Shown here piece after piece: positions 1 through 8,617 of a stretch of DNA of 64,000 bases; the stretch's first letter is position 1; each line of letters starts with the position of its first letter. Source of the stretch: Lachnospiraceae bacterium NK4A144 (GTDB taxonomy: Bacteria; Bacillota; Clostridia; Lachnospirales; Lachnospiraceae); assembly GCA_000424365.1 (NCBI GenBank), contig AUJT01000023.1, positions 1 to 64,000 of the forward strand, given 5' to 3'. The notes beneath the pieces were generated by a model, which did not search any database, had not been told where the DNA came from, and worked only from the letters and a program-made list of their open reading frames with translations. The translations under genes and the position numbers were made by a program.

Positions 1-717
1 GATCAGACAGTACTTGCTGTTGACTTAGGTATCAATAATGCCTGCACATGTTCAGTAATGCGATCAGATGGCACGATCCTCGGAAGGCGTTTCCTGCGAC
101 TGCCGAGAGAATACGACTCTCTGAAGCGTAAGACTGACCGCATTAAGGCAGCCCAGCGACATGGTTCACGCAAATTATCACGTCTATGGAGACTTGCTGA
201 CGGTGTAAACGATGATATCGCAGTAAAAACAGCACATTTCATTGTTGATATGGCACAGGAATATAACGTTAATACCATTGTTTTTGAGCATCTTGAGCTT
301 GATGGGAGAAAACGTGGTTCAAAAAAGATGAGATTACAAATGTGGAAAGCCCGTTATGTTCAATCAATGGTAGCAGACAAGGCTCACAGGCTCAGTATGC
401 GTATATCCAGGGTAAATGCATGGGGCACGTCAAGGCTTGCCTTTGATGGTTCCGGCAGAGTGCTGCGAGGAAATGAATCGACAAAAACTAAGGGAAAATA
501 CAGTCTGTGCGAGTTCAGCACAGGAAAGATATATAACTGTGATCTAAATGCTTCATACAACATAGGGGCAAGATATTTTATACGTGAGATCATAAAGTCC
601 CTTCCGGTGACGAAAGGGCAGCAGCTTTTGGCAAAAGTTCCAGAAGCTGTGTATAGGAGCACATGCACGTTGTCTACGTTAATTAGTCTGAATGCAGAGC
701 TTTGCGCTGCGGCGTAA
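1..717 (+). CDS. tnpB: TnpB-family RNA-guided nuclease (IS200/IS605-type), 5' end outside window
   Basis: The reading frame is open from base 1, so the N-terminus lies upstream. The visible 238 residues carry the RuvC-like core: DLGINN near the start (first Asp), FEHLEL (Glu, about residue 97) and NCDLNASYNIG (last Asp). The family cuts DNA guided by an RNA made from the element's right end. The usual four-Cys zinc finger before the last Asp is not present: the segment GTSRLAFDGSG lacks Cys, and only two isolated Cys follow. No TnpA transposase is visible, though it could lie upstream. Whether the protein is active cannot be judged from the fragment. Confidence 0.85.
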   Translation, partial: DQTVLAVDLGINNACTCSVMRSDGTILGRRFLRLPREYDSLKRKTDRIKAAQRHGSRKLSRLWRLADGVNDDIAVKTAHFIVDMAQEYNVNTIVFEHLELDGRKRGSKKMRLQMWKARYVQSMVADKAHRLSMRISRVNAWGTSRLAFDGSGRVLRGNESTKTKGKYSLCEFSTGKIYNCDLNASYNIGARYFIREIIKSLPVTKGQQLLAKVPEAVYRSTCTLSTLISLNAELCAAA

Positions 718-830
718 GTGTCTCGGTGTCAGACCGTATATGTAGTCAATGAGTCCGCACCCAAGAAAAACGGGTACGGAAGCACGCGACAGTCGTGTGA
801 GGCTTCACATATTCGCTCAAGTATGCATGA
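718..830 (+). ncRNA. Probable guide (omega) RNA scaffold and right end of the TnpB element
   Basis: Directly after tnpB there are three consecutive small hairpins: CCGCACCC/GGGTACGG (755-762 with 772-779), ACGCG/CGTGT (784-788 with 794-798) and GTGA/TCAC (797-800 with 805-808). In IS200/IS605-type elements the omega RNA is made from this place and ends at the element border, with the guide just beyond. The exact border is not determined. Assignment rests on position and folding potential, not on a recognised consensus. Confidence 0.35.
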
Positions 831-1056
831 TTAATCTCTATAGTCTATAGCTGTATATTGTATACAATTAATTATGAATATTTTATTAAACAATCAATTT
901 TCCTCTTCCATTATTGAAAAAAATAAAGCATAATTATACTGCACATAAATGGGCTACAGGTTTAGGGTTGCCGGGGAGCTCGTGCAAAAGTATAAATATG
1001 GTATCTGTTACGGTGTTGAACAGATGCAAGTATCATTAATTGGGGAGATGATAAAC

Positions 1057-1245
1057 ATGACTAAGAATCTGATCGATTTTCAGACTCACAAGTCATCAGA
1101 GGGATTCACAGATGTGATCAGCATGATCCAGAGTTTTGGTTTCAATGCTCATCACTACCACAAAAACGAAACAGGCCGCTACGGCGCCGATAAGAGTCCT
1201 AAAAAACTGATGACGTCGAAAAATCAAAAAAGAAGGCTCGCATAA
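1057..1245 (+). CDS. Small protein of unknown function (62 aa)
   Basis: I do not recognise this family. The start is the ATG at 1057, preceded by TGGGGAGA at suitable spacing; an upstream in-frame start at 949 has no comparable ribosome binding site. The product begins MTKNLIDFQTHKSSEG, is hydrophilic, and has a basic Lys/Arg-rich tail (about the last 20 residues), with no membrane segment. It is monocistronic: a weak promoter-like TTGAAA/TAATTA pair lies upstream and a strong terminator follows within 25 bases. It lies between a TnpB element and the enolase remnant. Confidence 0.55.
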   Translation: MTKNLIDFQTHKSSEGFTDVISMIQSFGFNAHHYHKNETGRYGADKSPKKLMTSKNQKRRLA

Positions 1246-1267
1246 TTAAATGCAAGCCTATCAGGGA

Positions 1268-1297
1268 CTGCCGCTTAACCGCGGCAGTTTTCTTTAT
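1268..1297 (+). terminator. Rho-independent terminator after the small ORF
   Basis: Perfect 7-bp stem CTGCCGC/GCGGCAG around a 6-nt loop, followed by TTTTCTTTATTTT. It terminates the plus-strand small gene and separates it from the converging enolase remnant. Confidence 0.85.
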
Positions 1298-1300
1298 TTT

Positions 1301-1714
<414 letters not shown>

Positions 1715-1765
1715 TTAGTATTAGCTAACCCAATTAATTCTAGTATGCCGAATATTTACTGTCAA
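1715..1765 (-). promoter_or_regulatory. Promoter of the enolase remnant with TTAG-box operator
   Basis: On the minus strand TTGACA (1760-1765) and TAGAAT (1737-1742) are 17 bp apart, a good sigma-A promoter. The palindrome TTAGT-ATTA-GCTAA sits at 1715-1728, just downstream of the expected start site. The same palindrome recurs at a similar distance from the -10 element in several other promoters of this window, so it is read as an operator. The regulator is not encoded here. Confidence 0.7.
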
Positions 1766-1807
1766 CATCACGGCTGCGATTTAGAGCTTAATGAAAAAAG
1801 CTGTCAA

Positions 1808-1846
1808 AAAGTCCACGATCACCTTTTTACGATGACCGTGGACTTT
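1808..1846 (-). terminator. Terminator of the NCS2 permease gene
   Basis: A 13-bp stem with a single wobble pair (1808-1820 with 1834-1846). On the minus strand it is followed by a short T-run. It lies 57 bp beyond the permease stop codon. Confidence 0.8.
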
Positions 1847-1903
1847 AGTATTGTTTACATTATAATAATACGAATTGCTTCACTTCTGATGAAGCTCACG
1901 CAA

Positions 1904-3289
1904 TTACTGGAAGTTTGTTACCAGTGCGGCGATCCTGAGTGCAAAGAGTGCAAATACAACCCACATGATAGGGCTTACGTCCTTTGCCTTGCCTTCAAAT
2001 ACTTTGATCACAACCCAGAAAAGGATAGCAAACATGATACCTGTTGCGATGGAGTAGCAAAGTGGCATCATGAGCATTGCGAGATATGCGCCTACTGTAT
2101 CAGCGATATCACCCTCAAAGTCGATCTGCTTTGCGCTGGATACCATCAGCATACCGACGTACATAAGAGCCGGAGCTGTAGCAAATCCGGGGATAGCAAG
2201 GAAGATCGGTGAAAGCACGATAGATACCAGGAACATGATACCTGTGACACAGGCTGTGAGACCTGTTCTTCCTCCTGCTGCTACACCTGCAGAAGACTCT
2301 ACAAAGGATGTAATGGTAGATGTACCAAGGCATGCACCTGCGACTGTTCCTATAGCATCTGAAAGGAGAACCTTTCCTACTCTCGGAAGCTTGCCCTCTT
2401 TATCAAGGAGACCTGCCTTATCAGCAACAGCTACTACTGTTCCTACTGTGTCGAAAAGGTCAACATAGAGGAATGAGAATACGATCGCGATAAACTGTAC
2501 AAAATGTCCCGGTGCAAGAGCCCATGCAAAGTTGAACTTAAATGCAGTATTTGCAAGACCTGAAACCTGAATACCTGCTGAAAAATCAGGCATAAGGCTG
2601 TAAACACCTGCATCCGGATTTACTACATACCAGCCGATCTTCTCAGCAATGATACCAAGTACCCATGTAGCGATGATGCCGATAAGAACCGCACCCTTTA
2701 CATTCTTCTTTGCAAGAACAACGATAAGTGCAAATCCAAGGAGTGCCAGTGCAACTTCCGGCTTTGCGAAGCTGCCGAGACCGATAGTTGTGGAACCGTC
2801 ATCACCATGAGTGAATGTCACGATACCTGCACCCTGAAGTGCGATATATGCAACGAAAAGACCGATACCTGCGGAAATTCCGTTCTTAAGATTCTGCGGG
2901 ATACCATTTACCATAGCCTCACGAACTTTGAAAACTGAAAGGATCAGGAAAATGATACCTTCGCAAAGAACTGCTGTAAGAGCAATAGTGAACGGATCAG
3001 CTTCACCTGCAAGCTCACCCAGGCAAACCGTGTACGCAAAATAAGCGTTAAGTCCCAGACCTGCCGAAAGAGCGATCGGGTAATTAGCAAGGAAAGCCAT
3101 TACAAATGTAGCGAGCGCAGAAGCAAGTGCTGTTGCCATGAATACGCCGCCGCGGTCCATAACAGAACCAAGAATGTTGGGGTTTACGGCCAGAATATAG
3201 GCCATTGTCAGAAAGGTTGTGAGACCGGCGATAACTTCGCGTCTTACATCAGTGCCGTTCTCCTGAAGTTTAAAACATTTCTCCAGCAT
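1904..3289 (-). CDS. pbuG: NCS2-family guanine/hypoxanthine permease (AzgA/PbuG type)
   Basis: The 461-residue membrane protein begins MLEKCFKLQENGTDVRREVI, followed by AGLTTFLTMAYILAVNP, the standard opening of AzgA-like nucleobase permeases. Length and the alternation of some 12-14 hydrophobic segments fit the family, as does SAGLGLNAYFAYTVC near residue 75. Members import hypoxanthine, guanine or adenine with protons; which base is carried cannot be read from sequence alone. It has a ribosome binding site TAGGAGAA before ATG, its own consensus promoter, a structured leader and its own terminator. It is transcribed alone. Confidence 0.9.
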   Translation of the reverse strand: MLEKCFKLQENGTDVRREVIAGLTTFLTMAYILAVNPNILGSVMDRGGVFMATALASALATFVMAFLANYPIALSAGLGLNAYFAYTVCLGELAGEADPFTIALTAVLCEGIIFLILSVFKVREAMVNGIPQNLKNGISAGIGLFVAYIALQGAGIVTFTHGDDGSTTIGLGSFAKPEVALALLGFALIVVLAKKNVKGAVLIGIIATWVLGIIAEKIGWYVVNPDAGVYSLMPDFSAGIQVSGLANTAFKFNFAWALAPGHFVQFIAIVFSFLYVDLFDTVGTVVAVADKAGLLDKEGKLPRVGKVLLSDAIGTVAGACLGTSTITSFVESSAGVAAGGRTGLTACVTGIMFLVSIVLSPIFLAIPGFATAPALMYVGMLMVSSAKQIDFEGDIADTVGAYLAMLMMPLCYSIATGIMFAILFWVVIKVFEGKAKDVSPIMWVVFALFALRIAALVTNFQ

Positions 3290-3470
3290 TAAAAATTCTC
3301 CTATCCGGAACGTCTCACGGTACAGGCAAAGCTCTCCGGTCTTACACCTGCGTCTCAGGCGGTCTGTGACCGCCTGTTATCTGCGGCGCTCCTGCACAGA
3401 TAACATACCCACTTGCATCATTTATGACACAATACATCAACATTATGTAGATACGTCATCAGTGTGTCAA
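3290..3470 (-). promoter_or_regulatory. Promoter and structured 5' leader of the NCS2 permease gene
   Basis: On the minus strand TTGACA (3465-3470) and CATAAT (3442-3447) are 17 bp apart. The roughly 145-nt leader then holds an 8-bp hairpin GTTATCTG/CAGATAAC, an 8-bp hairpin AGGCGGTC/GACCGCCT with a 3-nt loop, and a CCGGA/TCCGG pairing close to the ribosome binding site. Purine permease genes are often under riboswitch control, but the conserved loop and junction bases of the purine riboswitch are not seen. It is noted as an unidentified structured leader. Confidence 0.6.
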
Positions 3471-3497
3471 GGAAAAAACTTAATGAATTTTTAAGAA

Positions 3498-4424
3498 TTA
3501 TGATTCTTTTTCCCGAAGTCCCATGAGAAGGGCTTCTGTACGGATCCTGTCAGCTATGCCCATAGAAAATGCTGCTGCGCTTCCGGCTGCGATGCCCATG
3601 AGAAAAGCATTATGATAGTCTGTCTCACTTCCTGATAATCCGGTAAGGAATCCTGCTACCATTGAATCTCCGGAACCAACGGTATTTACTACATTTCCCT
3701 CGGGCGCAGGCATGGAATATTCTTCACCATTATCAGTAGCTAATACTGCTCCGTCTCCGCCAAGTGATACGAGCACATTTCTAGCTCCTAATTCCTGCAG
3801 CTTTTTAGCATATATCAGTGCATCGTCTCTGTCCTTTATCCTTGTATGGAACAGTTCCTGCAATTCATCTCTGTTTGGCTTTACGAGAAACGGCTTATAC
3901 GGTATCAATTCTCTAAGGTATGATCCGCCTGTATCAAGTACGATACGGCATCCATTCTCCTGTGCCACTGCATCGAGGATCCTTCTGTAGCTGTCTCTCG
4001 GCATAGATGCCGGTACACTTCCGGAAAGCACCAGCGTATCCGTAGGCTCCAGATCACGGATCTTATCAATGAGTCGGTCCAGATCTCTCGGTGTCATTGA
4101 CGGTCCCTGACCATTGATCTCTGTTTCACCGTTATCTGCCAAAACCTTTACATTTATACGTGAGCATCCGCCCTTTAACTCTATAAAGTCGGTTGCAACG
4201 CCTTCATTTTTGAGTCTTCGCCCGATTTCTTCTCCTGTAAAACCTGCCAAAAAACCAAGCGCAGTACTCTTAACCCCGAATCGTTTCAGGACTACGGAAA
4301 CATTAATGCCCTTTCCGCCAGGCATGATCACTTCATTATCTGTCCTGTTAAGTGCCCTGCTCTTAAAATCCGCTACCGACACTACATAGTCCAGCGATGG
4401 ATTGAGCGTTACAGTGTAGATCAT
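3498..4424 (-). CDS. fruK: 1-phosphofructokinase (PfkB family)
   Basis: 308 residues. The N-terminus MIYTVTLNPSLDYVV and the PGGKGINVSVVLKRFG motif are characteristic of FruK/LacC-type kinases. The PfkB signature NTVGSGDSMVAGFLTG near residue 248 holds the catalytic Asp. The enzyme would phosphorylate fructose 1-phosphate to fructose 1,6-bisphosphate in the cytoplasm; tagatose-6-phosphate kinase is the main alternative. The ribosome binding site is GAGAGGAG, 10 nt before ATG. No PTS gene or FruR regulator is adjacent. The gene follows a two-component operon, separated by a palindromic element (4449-4640). Confidence 0.85.
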   Translation of the reverse strand: MIYTVTLNPSLDYVVSVADFKSRALNRTDNEVIMPGGKGINVSVVLKRFGVKSTALGFLAGFTGEEIGRRLKNEGVATDFIELKGGCSRINVKVLADNGETEINGQGPSMTPRDLDRLIDKIRDLEPTDTLVLSGSVPASMPRDSYRRILDAVAQENGCRIVLDTGGSYLRELIPYKPFLVKPNRDELQELFHTRIKDRDDALIYAKKLQELGARNVLVSLGGDGAVLATDNGEEYSMPAPEGNVVNTVGSGDSMVAGFLTGLSGSETDYHNAFLMGIAAGSAAAFSMGIADRIRTEALLMGLREKES

Positions 4425-4448
4425 TTAGATAATTCTCCTCTCAAATAC

Positions 4449-4640
4449 ATTGATGTAAGGGTCAAAAGTAAATTTTGCCCCTTACTGATGTCACGGATTG
4501 CTTCATTGCTACGCAATTCCCGCAATCCTAAAACACTCGCATTCCGCGTAATAACGCTACTTGCTCGTGTTTTGCGGGTCCCAAGGTCTCAATCCTCTTT
4601 GTGCAAGCACAATCGGATTTTGACCTTTTGACCCTGACGT
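4449..4640. repeat. Nested palindromic intergenic element (type R4)
   Basis: This 218-bp gap between the kinase and fruK has several self-complementary parts. AGGGTCAAAAG near 4458 pairs with CTTTTGACCCT near 4624. GGATTGC/GCAATCC, AAAACAC/GTGTTTT and AATCC...TTTGTGC/GCACAA...GGATT form inner stems. The left arm can instead fold locally (TAAGGG...CCCTTA), so two competing folds are possible. No open frame or promoter was seen. It resembles the other large intergenic palindromes of this window in architecture but not in sequence. Confidence 0.6.
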
Positions 4641-4642
4641 CA

Positions 4643-5938
4643 TCATAAGATGATCGTAAACATTATAATACCATCTTTCCATCCAACGGAAATTTTTCCT
4701 TTGAGTGTGGAAACGATTTCCTGAGCCATTGAAAGACCTATTCCAAAACCTTTCTTTGCACTGTTATGCGACTGATCAGCTCTGTAAAAACGGTCAAAGA
4801 AACGTGAATAATCAACATCTGCTCCGGCAGAATAATTGTTGAGAAATCTGAGTTTGATCCTCTTTCCTCTATGTGAAAGCACTGCTCTCACTTCACCACC
4901 CTCATCGCAATATTTCACTGCATTATCCATCATTATGGATATGAGTTCCTGCACGAGGTTTTTGTCACTCATGAGTTCGAGTCCCGGTTCGGATGTCAGC
5001 TCCAGTTTCTTTCCATCATTTTCAAGGATCGGTCTGAAAGATTCCGTGGTTTCTATGAACATATCCGATATATTCAGCTTTTCTATGATGATATTTGTAT
5101 CATCTTCTTCCATTCGGGCAAGCCTGATAAGATTATTTACAAGCATGGAAAGACGCTTTACCTGATTTAACGTGCTGGTCGTCCACTCGTTGTCTCCGTT
5201 CATCATCTGGATAACTTCTGTATTTGCAGAGATGATAGCTAACGGTGTCTTTAATTCATGTCCCGCATTTGTGACAAATTGCTTCTGTTTCTCAAAACTC
5301 TGTATCACAGGAGCAATAGCCCTCTTTGACAGCACTGCCACAAGGATAAAAACGATAAAATATGCTGCAAGACCTATTCCCGCCGACAGTTTCATAGTGT
5401 TTTGGAGTCTCTCATCCTCATTTGTGTAATCCAGAAAAACGATCAGGTTATTTCCATTCTCCTGTTTTGTCACCTGATACACATAACTCATACTCCAAAA
5501 CTTCCGCTTATCCTTATTTAGACGTTTTCTCTCAAATATCTGATAAGCGATGGTATCATTATCGTCTGCTCTGATATATCCGATAGCATGATTTGACGAT
5601 ACCGCTGCTCTCGCATACTCCGCTGCTCCCTTATCATCCACCGAGGAGATATGGTTCATCTCCATCGCCAGTACTTCTCCATTCTCATCCAGTAAAACAC
5701 TAAAGTATCTGGTCGAATAAGGAAATTCAGCCGTAAAATATGAATGAAATTTCGACTCTATATCATCAAAAGAAGGTAATTCACCGGAATTTGCGCTGAT
5801 AAGATCCAATTTTGCGCGCACTTCCATTGTCATCTGGTAAACAGAGATCAGGTTTATAAGTCCAAGGACCACAAGCATAACTGCCAGTAATGATCCCATT
5901 GCGATGAAAATAAATTTCCGCTGCAGCCTCTGTATCAT
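4643..5938 (-). CDS. Membrane sensor histidine kinase
   Basis: 431 residues. An N-terminal membrane segment (about 9-33) is followed by an extracytoplasmic sensor of about 150 residues and a second membrane segment near 188-207. The kinase core follows: KQFVTNAGHELKTPLAII (phospho-acceptor His), an N-box with DNAVKYC, and the G-box GFGIGLSMAQEIV. It would autophosphorylate and pass phosphate to the response regulator encoded 18 bp upstream in the same operon. The signal is unknown. The sensor region has no family I recognise. Confidence 0.9.
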   Translation of the reverse strand: MIQRLQRKFIFIAMGSLLAVMLVVLGLINLISVYQMTMEVRAKLDLISANSGELPSFDDIESKFHSYFTAEFPYSTRYFSVLLDENGEVLAMEMNHISSVDDKGAAEYARAAVSSNHAIGYIRADDNDTIAYQIFERKRLNKDKRKFWSMSYVYQVTKQENGNNLIVFLDYTNEDERLQNTMKLSAGIGLAAYFIVFILVAVLSKRAIAPVIQSFEKQKQFVTNAGHELKTPLAIISANTEVIQMMNGDNEWTTSTLNQVKRLSMLVNNLIRLARMEEDDTNIIIEKLNISDMFIETTESFRPILENDGKKLELTSEPGLELMSDKNLVQELISIMMDNAVKYCDEGGEVRAVLSHRGKRIKLRFLNNYSAGADVDYSRFFDRFYRADQSHNSAKKGFGIGLSMAQEIVSTLKGKISVGWKDGIIMFTIIL

Positions 5939-5956
5939 CCGCGCACCTCTTACTGT

Positions 5957-6622
5957 TTACTCTTGAACCAACACAAAAGAACCGTTTTTTTCTCCTGTTA
6001 TAGACACGTCTGCACTTACAGATTCGAGCTTTTTCCGAAGGAAGGAAACATACATCCACACCACTTCCTCCGTAACATCTTTATCATCTTTCCAAATATG
6101 TTCAAAGATAGTCTGCGTAGACAATTCTTTCCCTGGATTACGCATAAAGTAGGTCATCAGCTCAGCTTCTTTGCTTGCAAGACGTATGGAATTTGTACAC
6201 GACAGCTCCTGTTTTTCGATATCAAGCTTCACATTTCCAAATACCAGAGCTTCATGCGTTTTCTCAGTATCTCTGGTAAGAACACGGATACGCGCAAGCA
6301 GTTCCTTCATTGCGAAGGGCTTCGTAAGATAATCGTTTGCTCCGGCATCCAGACCTTCTACACGGTTTTCAACTTCTGCCTTTGCTGTGAGCATAAGTAC
6401 AGGTGTATTGTCTCCTGCATCCCTCATATCCCTGAGGACCTGCATACCGTCTTTTTTTGGCATCATGATATCGAGAACCGCTACGTCAAAGGCATGTTTA
6501 CTGAGTTCTGCAGACGCCTGCTCTCCGTCAAATACCTGTATGACATCATATCCCTGCAGTGTTATCACCGCTGCCAGTGCTCTTGCTAATTCCTTTTCAT
6601 CTTCTGCCAGTAAAAGTTTCAT
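5957..6622 (-). CDS. OmpR/PhoB-family response regulator
   Basis: 221 residues with an N-terminal receiver (LLAEDE acidic pocket, VLDIMMPKKDG phospho-acceptor Asp near 51, TAKAE, LTKPF Lys near 101) and a C-terminal winged helix (ELMTYFMRNPGKELSTQTIFEHIW). It is the partner of the kinase immediately downstream. Its ATG follows the stop codon of the small alarmone synthetase gene by two bases, and its ribosome binding site GGGAGGA lies inside that gene, so the two are probably translationally coupled. Confidence 0.92.
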   Translation of the reverse strand: MKLLLAEDEKELARALAAVITLQGYDVIQVFDGEQASAELSKHAFDVAVLDIMMPKKDGMQVLRDMRDAGDNTPVLMLTAKAEVENRVEGLDAGANDYLTKPFAMKELLARIRVLTRDTEKTHEALVFGNVKLDIEKQELSCTNSIRLASKEAELMTYFMRNPGKELSTQTIFEHIWKDDKDVTEEVVWMYVSFLRKKLESVSADVSITGEKNGSFVLVQE

Positions 6623-6624
6623 GA

Positions 6625-7245
6625 TCAGTTGTCCTCCCGGATCAGATCTCGTATCGTCTGCATCGATACATCCGTAGATGCCATTTCATCTGCGCATCTT
6701 TTTAATTCTGATACTATCAGTTCTGTATTGCTTATATTTTTCTTATATTTAAGCTGATGCTCCAGCGCTGCCCAGGAATCCATGGCTATCGTGCGGAGCT
6801 GTATCTCAGCATAAAATTTTCCCGGATTGTTTCCATCGATATCTGTATACGGCGCCTCCACAAGAAGGATCATGTGGTAGCTTCTGTAACCGTTGGGCTT
6901 AACATTTTTCACGTAATCCTTTTCAGTTACAACCTGCACACCCGGAAATGAACGGATAAGTTCTACGTTTCTATATATATCGTCACGAAAGGCGCATACT
7001 ACACGTATCCCGATCGCATCATATAGTTCACGAAGCGCCGATCTTGGTGTTTCAGGAAGTCCCCGTCTGCGGCATTTCTCCCGCATGCTGTCCTCTTCCT
7101 TTATACGGGCGATGAGATGCTCAACGAGCTTTATTCCTGTATTCTTTTTTTCTTCTGCGGAATATTGCTTGATCCTTCCTTTCAGATCATCCAGCACATG
7201 CTGCAATGATTCTTTGCATCCTCCATAGATCCCGTTATCTGCCAT
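6625..7245 (-). CDS. Small alarmone synthetase, RelA/SpoT domain
   Basis: 206 residues, the size of stand-alone (p)ppGpp synthetases of the YjbM/YwaC kind. Motifs seen: IGIRVVCAFRDDIYRNVELI, KPNGYRSYHMILLVE and AEIQLRTIAMDSWAALEHQLKYKK, which match the GTP-binding and catalytic parts of the synthetase fold. No hydrolase (HD) domain or C-terminal regulatory region is present. It would make (p)ppGpp from ATP and GTP/GDP. It is the first gene of an operon with the response regulator and kinase, an arrangement linking alarmone production to a membrane signal. Start: AGGAG 10 nt before ATG. Confidence 0.88.
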   Translation of the reverse strand: MADNGIYGGCKESLQHVLDDLKGRIKQYSAEEKKNTGIKLVEHLIARIKEEDSMREKCRRRGLPETPRSALRELYDAIGIRVVCAFRDDIYRNVELIRSFPGVQVVTEKDYVKNVKPNGYRSYHMILLVEAPYTDIDGNNPGKFYAEIQLRTIAMDSWAALEHQLKYKKNISNTELIVSELKRCADEMASTDVSMQTIRDLIREDN

Positions 7246-7262
7246 ATTTTCACATCTCCTGT

Positions 7263-8063
7263 TTAATCGACCGGCATTTTCAGAAGTTTTTCGCTTCTCT
7301 TTATCATTTCTTCTGTACCGGAGGAGTTCATTATTTTTATGGTTCCTTTTCTGCCGGTGTCTTTCTTTAAGAGTCCTTTTTCATCAAGGCGTCTCATAAG
7401 TTCTTTACTGGTTCCAACGCTTCCATCAATGATATTTACTGACGGATTATTGAGAAACGCTCTGAGATGAGGTCGTACAAAAGGATAGTGAGTACATCCC
7501 AGAACTATCGTTTCAAGATTATCTGACAGATAAGGCACCAGATGTTCTTCAAAGTATTTATCGAGGTCATCCCCGTTAAGGTCTCCCTCTTCTACAAATT
7601 CCATGAGACCTGCACAGGGAATGGATACTATTTCTTTGTCCCCACGATATTTATCGAGCAGTTTGTGGTATTTTTCCTGCGCGATCGTCATGGGAGTTGC
7701 CATTACAACGATCTGTCCGCCATGATTTTCCTCTACTGCCGGTTTTATCGCAGGTTCGATACCGACTATCGGAAGATCGGTATATTTTTCTCTGAGTAAT
7801 CGTACTGCTGCACTTGTTGCCGTATTGCATGCAACCGCGAGACCTTTTATCCCCATGTCGAGAAGTTTTTCTACTACATTAAATGTCAGTCTTCGTATTT
7901 CTTCCTGTGGTTTTGTACCGTAAGGTGCATTTGCTGAATCACCGTAATAAATAAAGTCTTCCTCCGGCATGATCCGTACTGCCTGCTGCAATACGCTCAA
8001 GCCGCCGAGACCTGAGTCCATAAATCCTATAGGCAGGTCTTTTGTTATCTTGATATGTTCCAT
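7263..8063 (-). CDS. murI: Glutamate racemase
   Basis: The cytoplasmic enzyme interconverts L- and D-glutamate for peptidoglycan. Seen: IGFMDSGLGGLSVLQ (catalytic Asp region), YYGDSANAPYG, AVACNTATSAA with the first catalytic Cys, and VLGCTHYPFVRP with the second. The start is placed at 8063 (or the adjacent ATG 8066) because GGAG lies 6 nt upstream; an extension to 8129 would run into the palindromic element and lacks a ribosome site. The product of 266 residues has the family's usual length. The gap to the alarmone synthetase gene downstream is only 17 bp, so co-transcription is likely. Confidence 0.93.
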   Translation of the reverse strand: MEHIKITKDLPIGFMDSGLGGLSVLQQAVRIMPEEDFIYYGDSANAPYGTKPQEEIRRLTFNVVEKLLDMGIKGLAVACNTATSAAVRLLREKYTDLPIVGIEPAIKPAVEENHGGQIVVMATPMTIAQEKYHKLLDKYRGDKEIVSIPCAGLMEFVEEGDLNGDDLDKYFEEHLVPYLSDNLETIVLGCTHYPFVRPHLRAFLNNPSVNIIDGSVGTSKELMRRLDEKGLLKKDTGRKGTIKIMNSSGTEEMIKRSEKLLKMPVD

Positions 8064-8121
8064 CATAAACTCCAAAAGTGTCGTAAGTATGAAGTCTGCT
8101 GTTTTACATTCACGTGCGCCT

Positions 8122-8300
8122 CGGATCAATATTTCTTGTCACGGCTCGTCAAGCACTAAGTTCACGCGCTGTCTTCACAAACGCGGCAATTTCCGCGAAA
8201 CTCGCAGCTCCTGCTGCTCAAACAGTTCGCAAAAATTGCCTGTTCAGCCAACGTGTTCACTAAGTGCTTACGGCTAATTGTTCCAAGAATTATTGATCCG
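8122..8300 (+). repeat. Palindromic element R1, copy a
   Basis: Terminal inverted arms of 17 bp (8122-8138 and 8284-8300, one mismatch) enclose a second pairing AAGCACT/AGTGCTT with CACG/CGTG, then an inner stem GGCAATTT...AAATTGCC and a GCAGC/GCTGC hairpin. The core, including CAACGTGTTCACTAAG and GGCTAATTGTTCC, matches copy b at 18847-19037. The arms differ from those of the other copies but pair with each other. Confidence 0.8.
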
Positions 8301-8409
8301 ATTCACACTTACACTTCAAATCACCGCAAGTGCTCTAACTTTCTGCAGACACTTAATCATACGTCTTGAGCACTTCACATTTCAAGTATACTTTTCAATG
8401 CACGACCAG

Positions 8410-8520
8410 CGCGTAGCTCATATAATTATTTCTTGGAGCAATCAGCCGGCAGCACTTAACGAACACGTTGACCGAATAGGAAAATTTTTTAGAAGAAATA
8501 ATTATATGAGCTGCACGCGT
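8410..8520 (-). repeat. Palindromic element R1, copy c (inverted, shortened)
   Basis: Perfect 20-bp terminal inverted arms (8415-8434 and 8493-8512), extended outside by CGCGT/ACGCG. The 58-bp interior, read on the minus strand, matches the right half of the R1 core (TTCCTATTCGG, CAACGTGTTC, CCGGCTGATTG). The left half of the core is absent, so this looks like a deletion derivative that kept paired arms. Between copies a and c (8301-8409) nothing recognisable is seen. Confidence 0.75.
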
Positions 8521-8542
8521 CACTCTCGCATTTAAAATTTCA

Positions 8543-8567
8543 AAAGGACGCGGTCTCCCACGTCCTT
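8543..8567 (-). terminator. Terminator of rhaB / microcompartment operon
   Basis: Stem AAGGACG/CGTCCTT, on the minus strand followed by TTGAAATTTT. It lies about 50 bp beyond the rhaB stop codon and would end the long microcompartment transcript. Confidence 0.7.
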
Positions 8568-8617
8568 CTGAATGTAAAACATTTGGCTATATGGTTAATT
8601 AAAAAAGGAAAAGCGTA

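Noticed and set aside
949-1056. Extended N-terminus of the small 62-residue protein
   Set aside because: No ribosome site at 949; the GGGGAG site at 1042-1046 favours 1057.
3290-3470. Purine riboswitch upstream of the NCS2 permease
   Set aside because: Loop-loop and junction consensus bases of the purine aptamer could not be found; kept only as unassigned leader.
8122-8520. Integron attC-like recombination sites or a CRISPR array
   Set aside because: No RYYYAAC/GTTRRRY boxes, no integrase, and no regularly spaced direct repeats.
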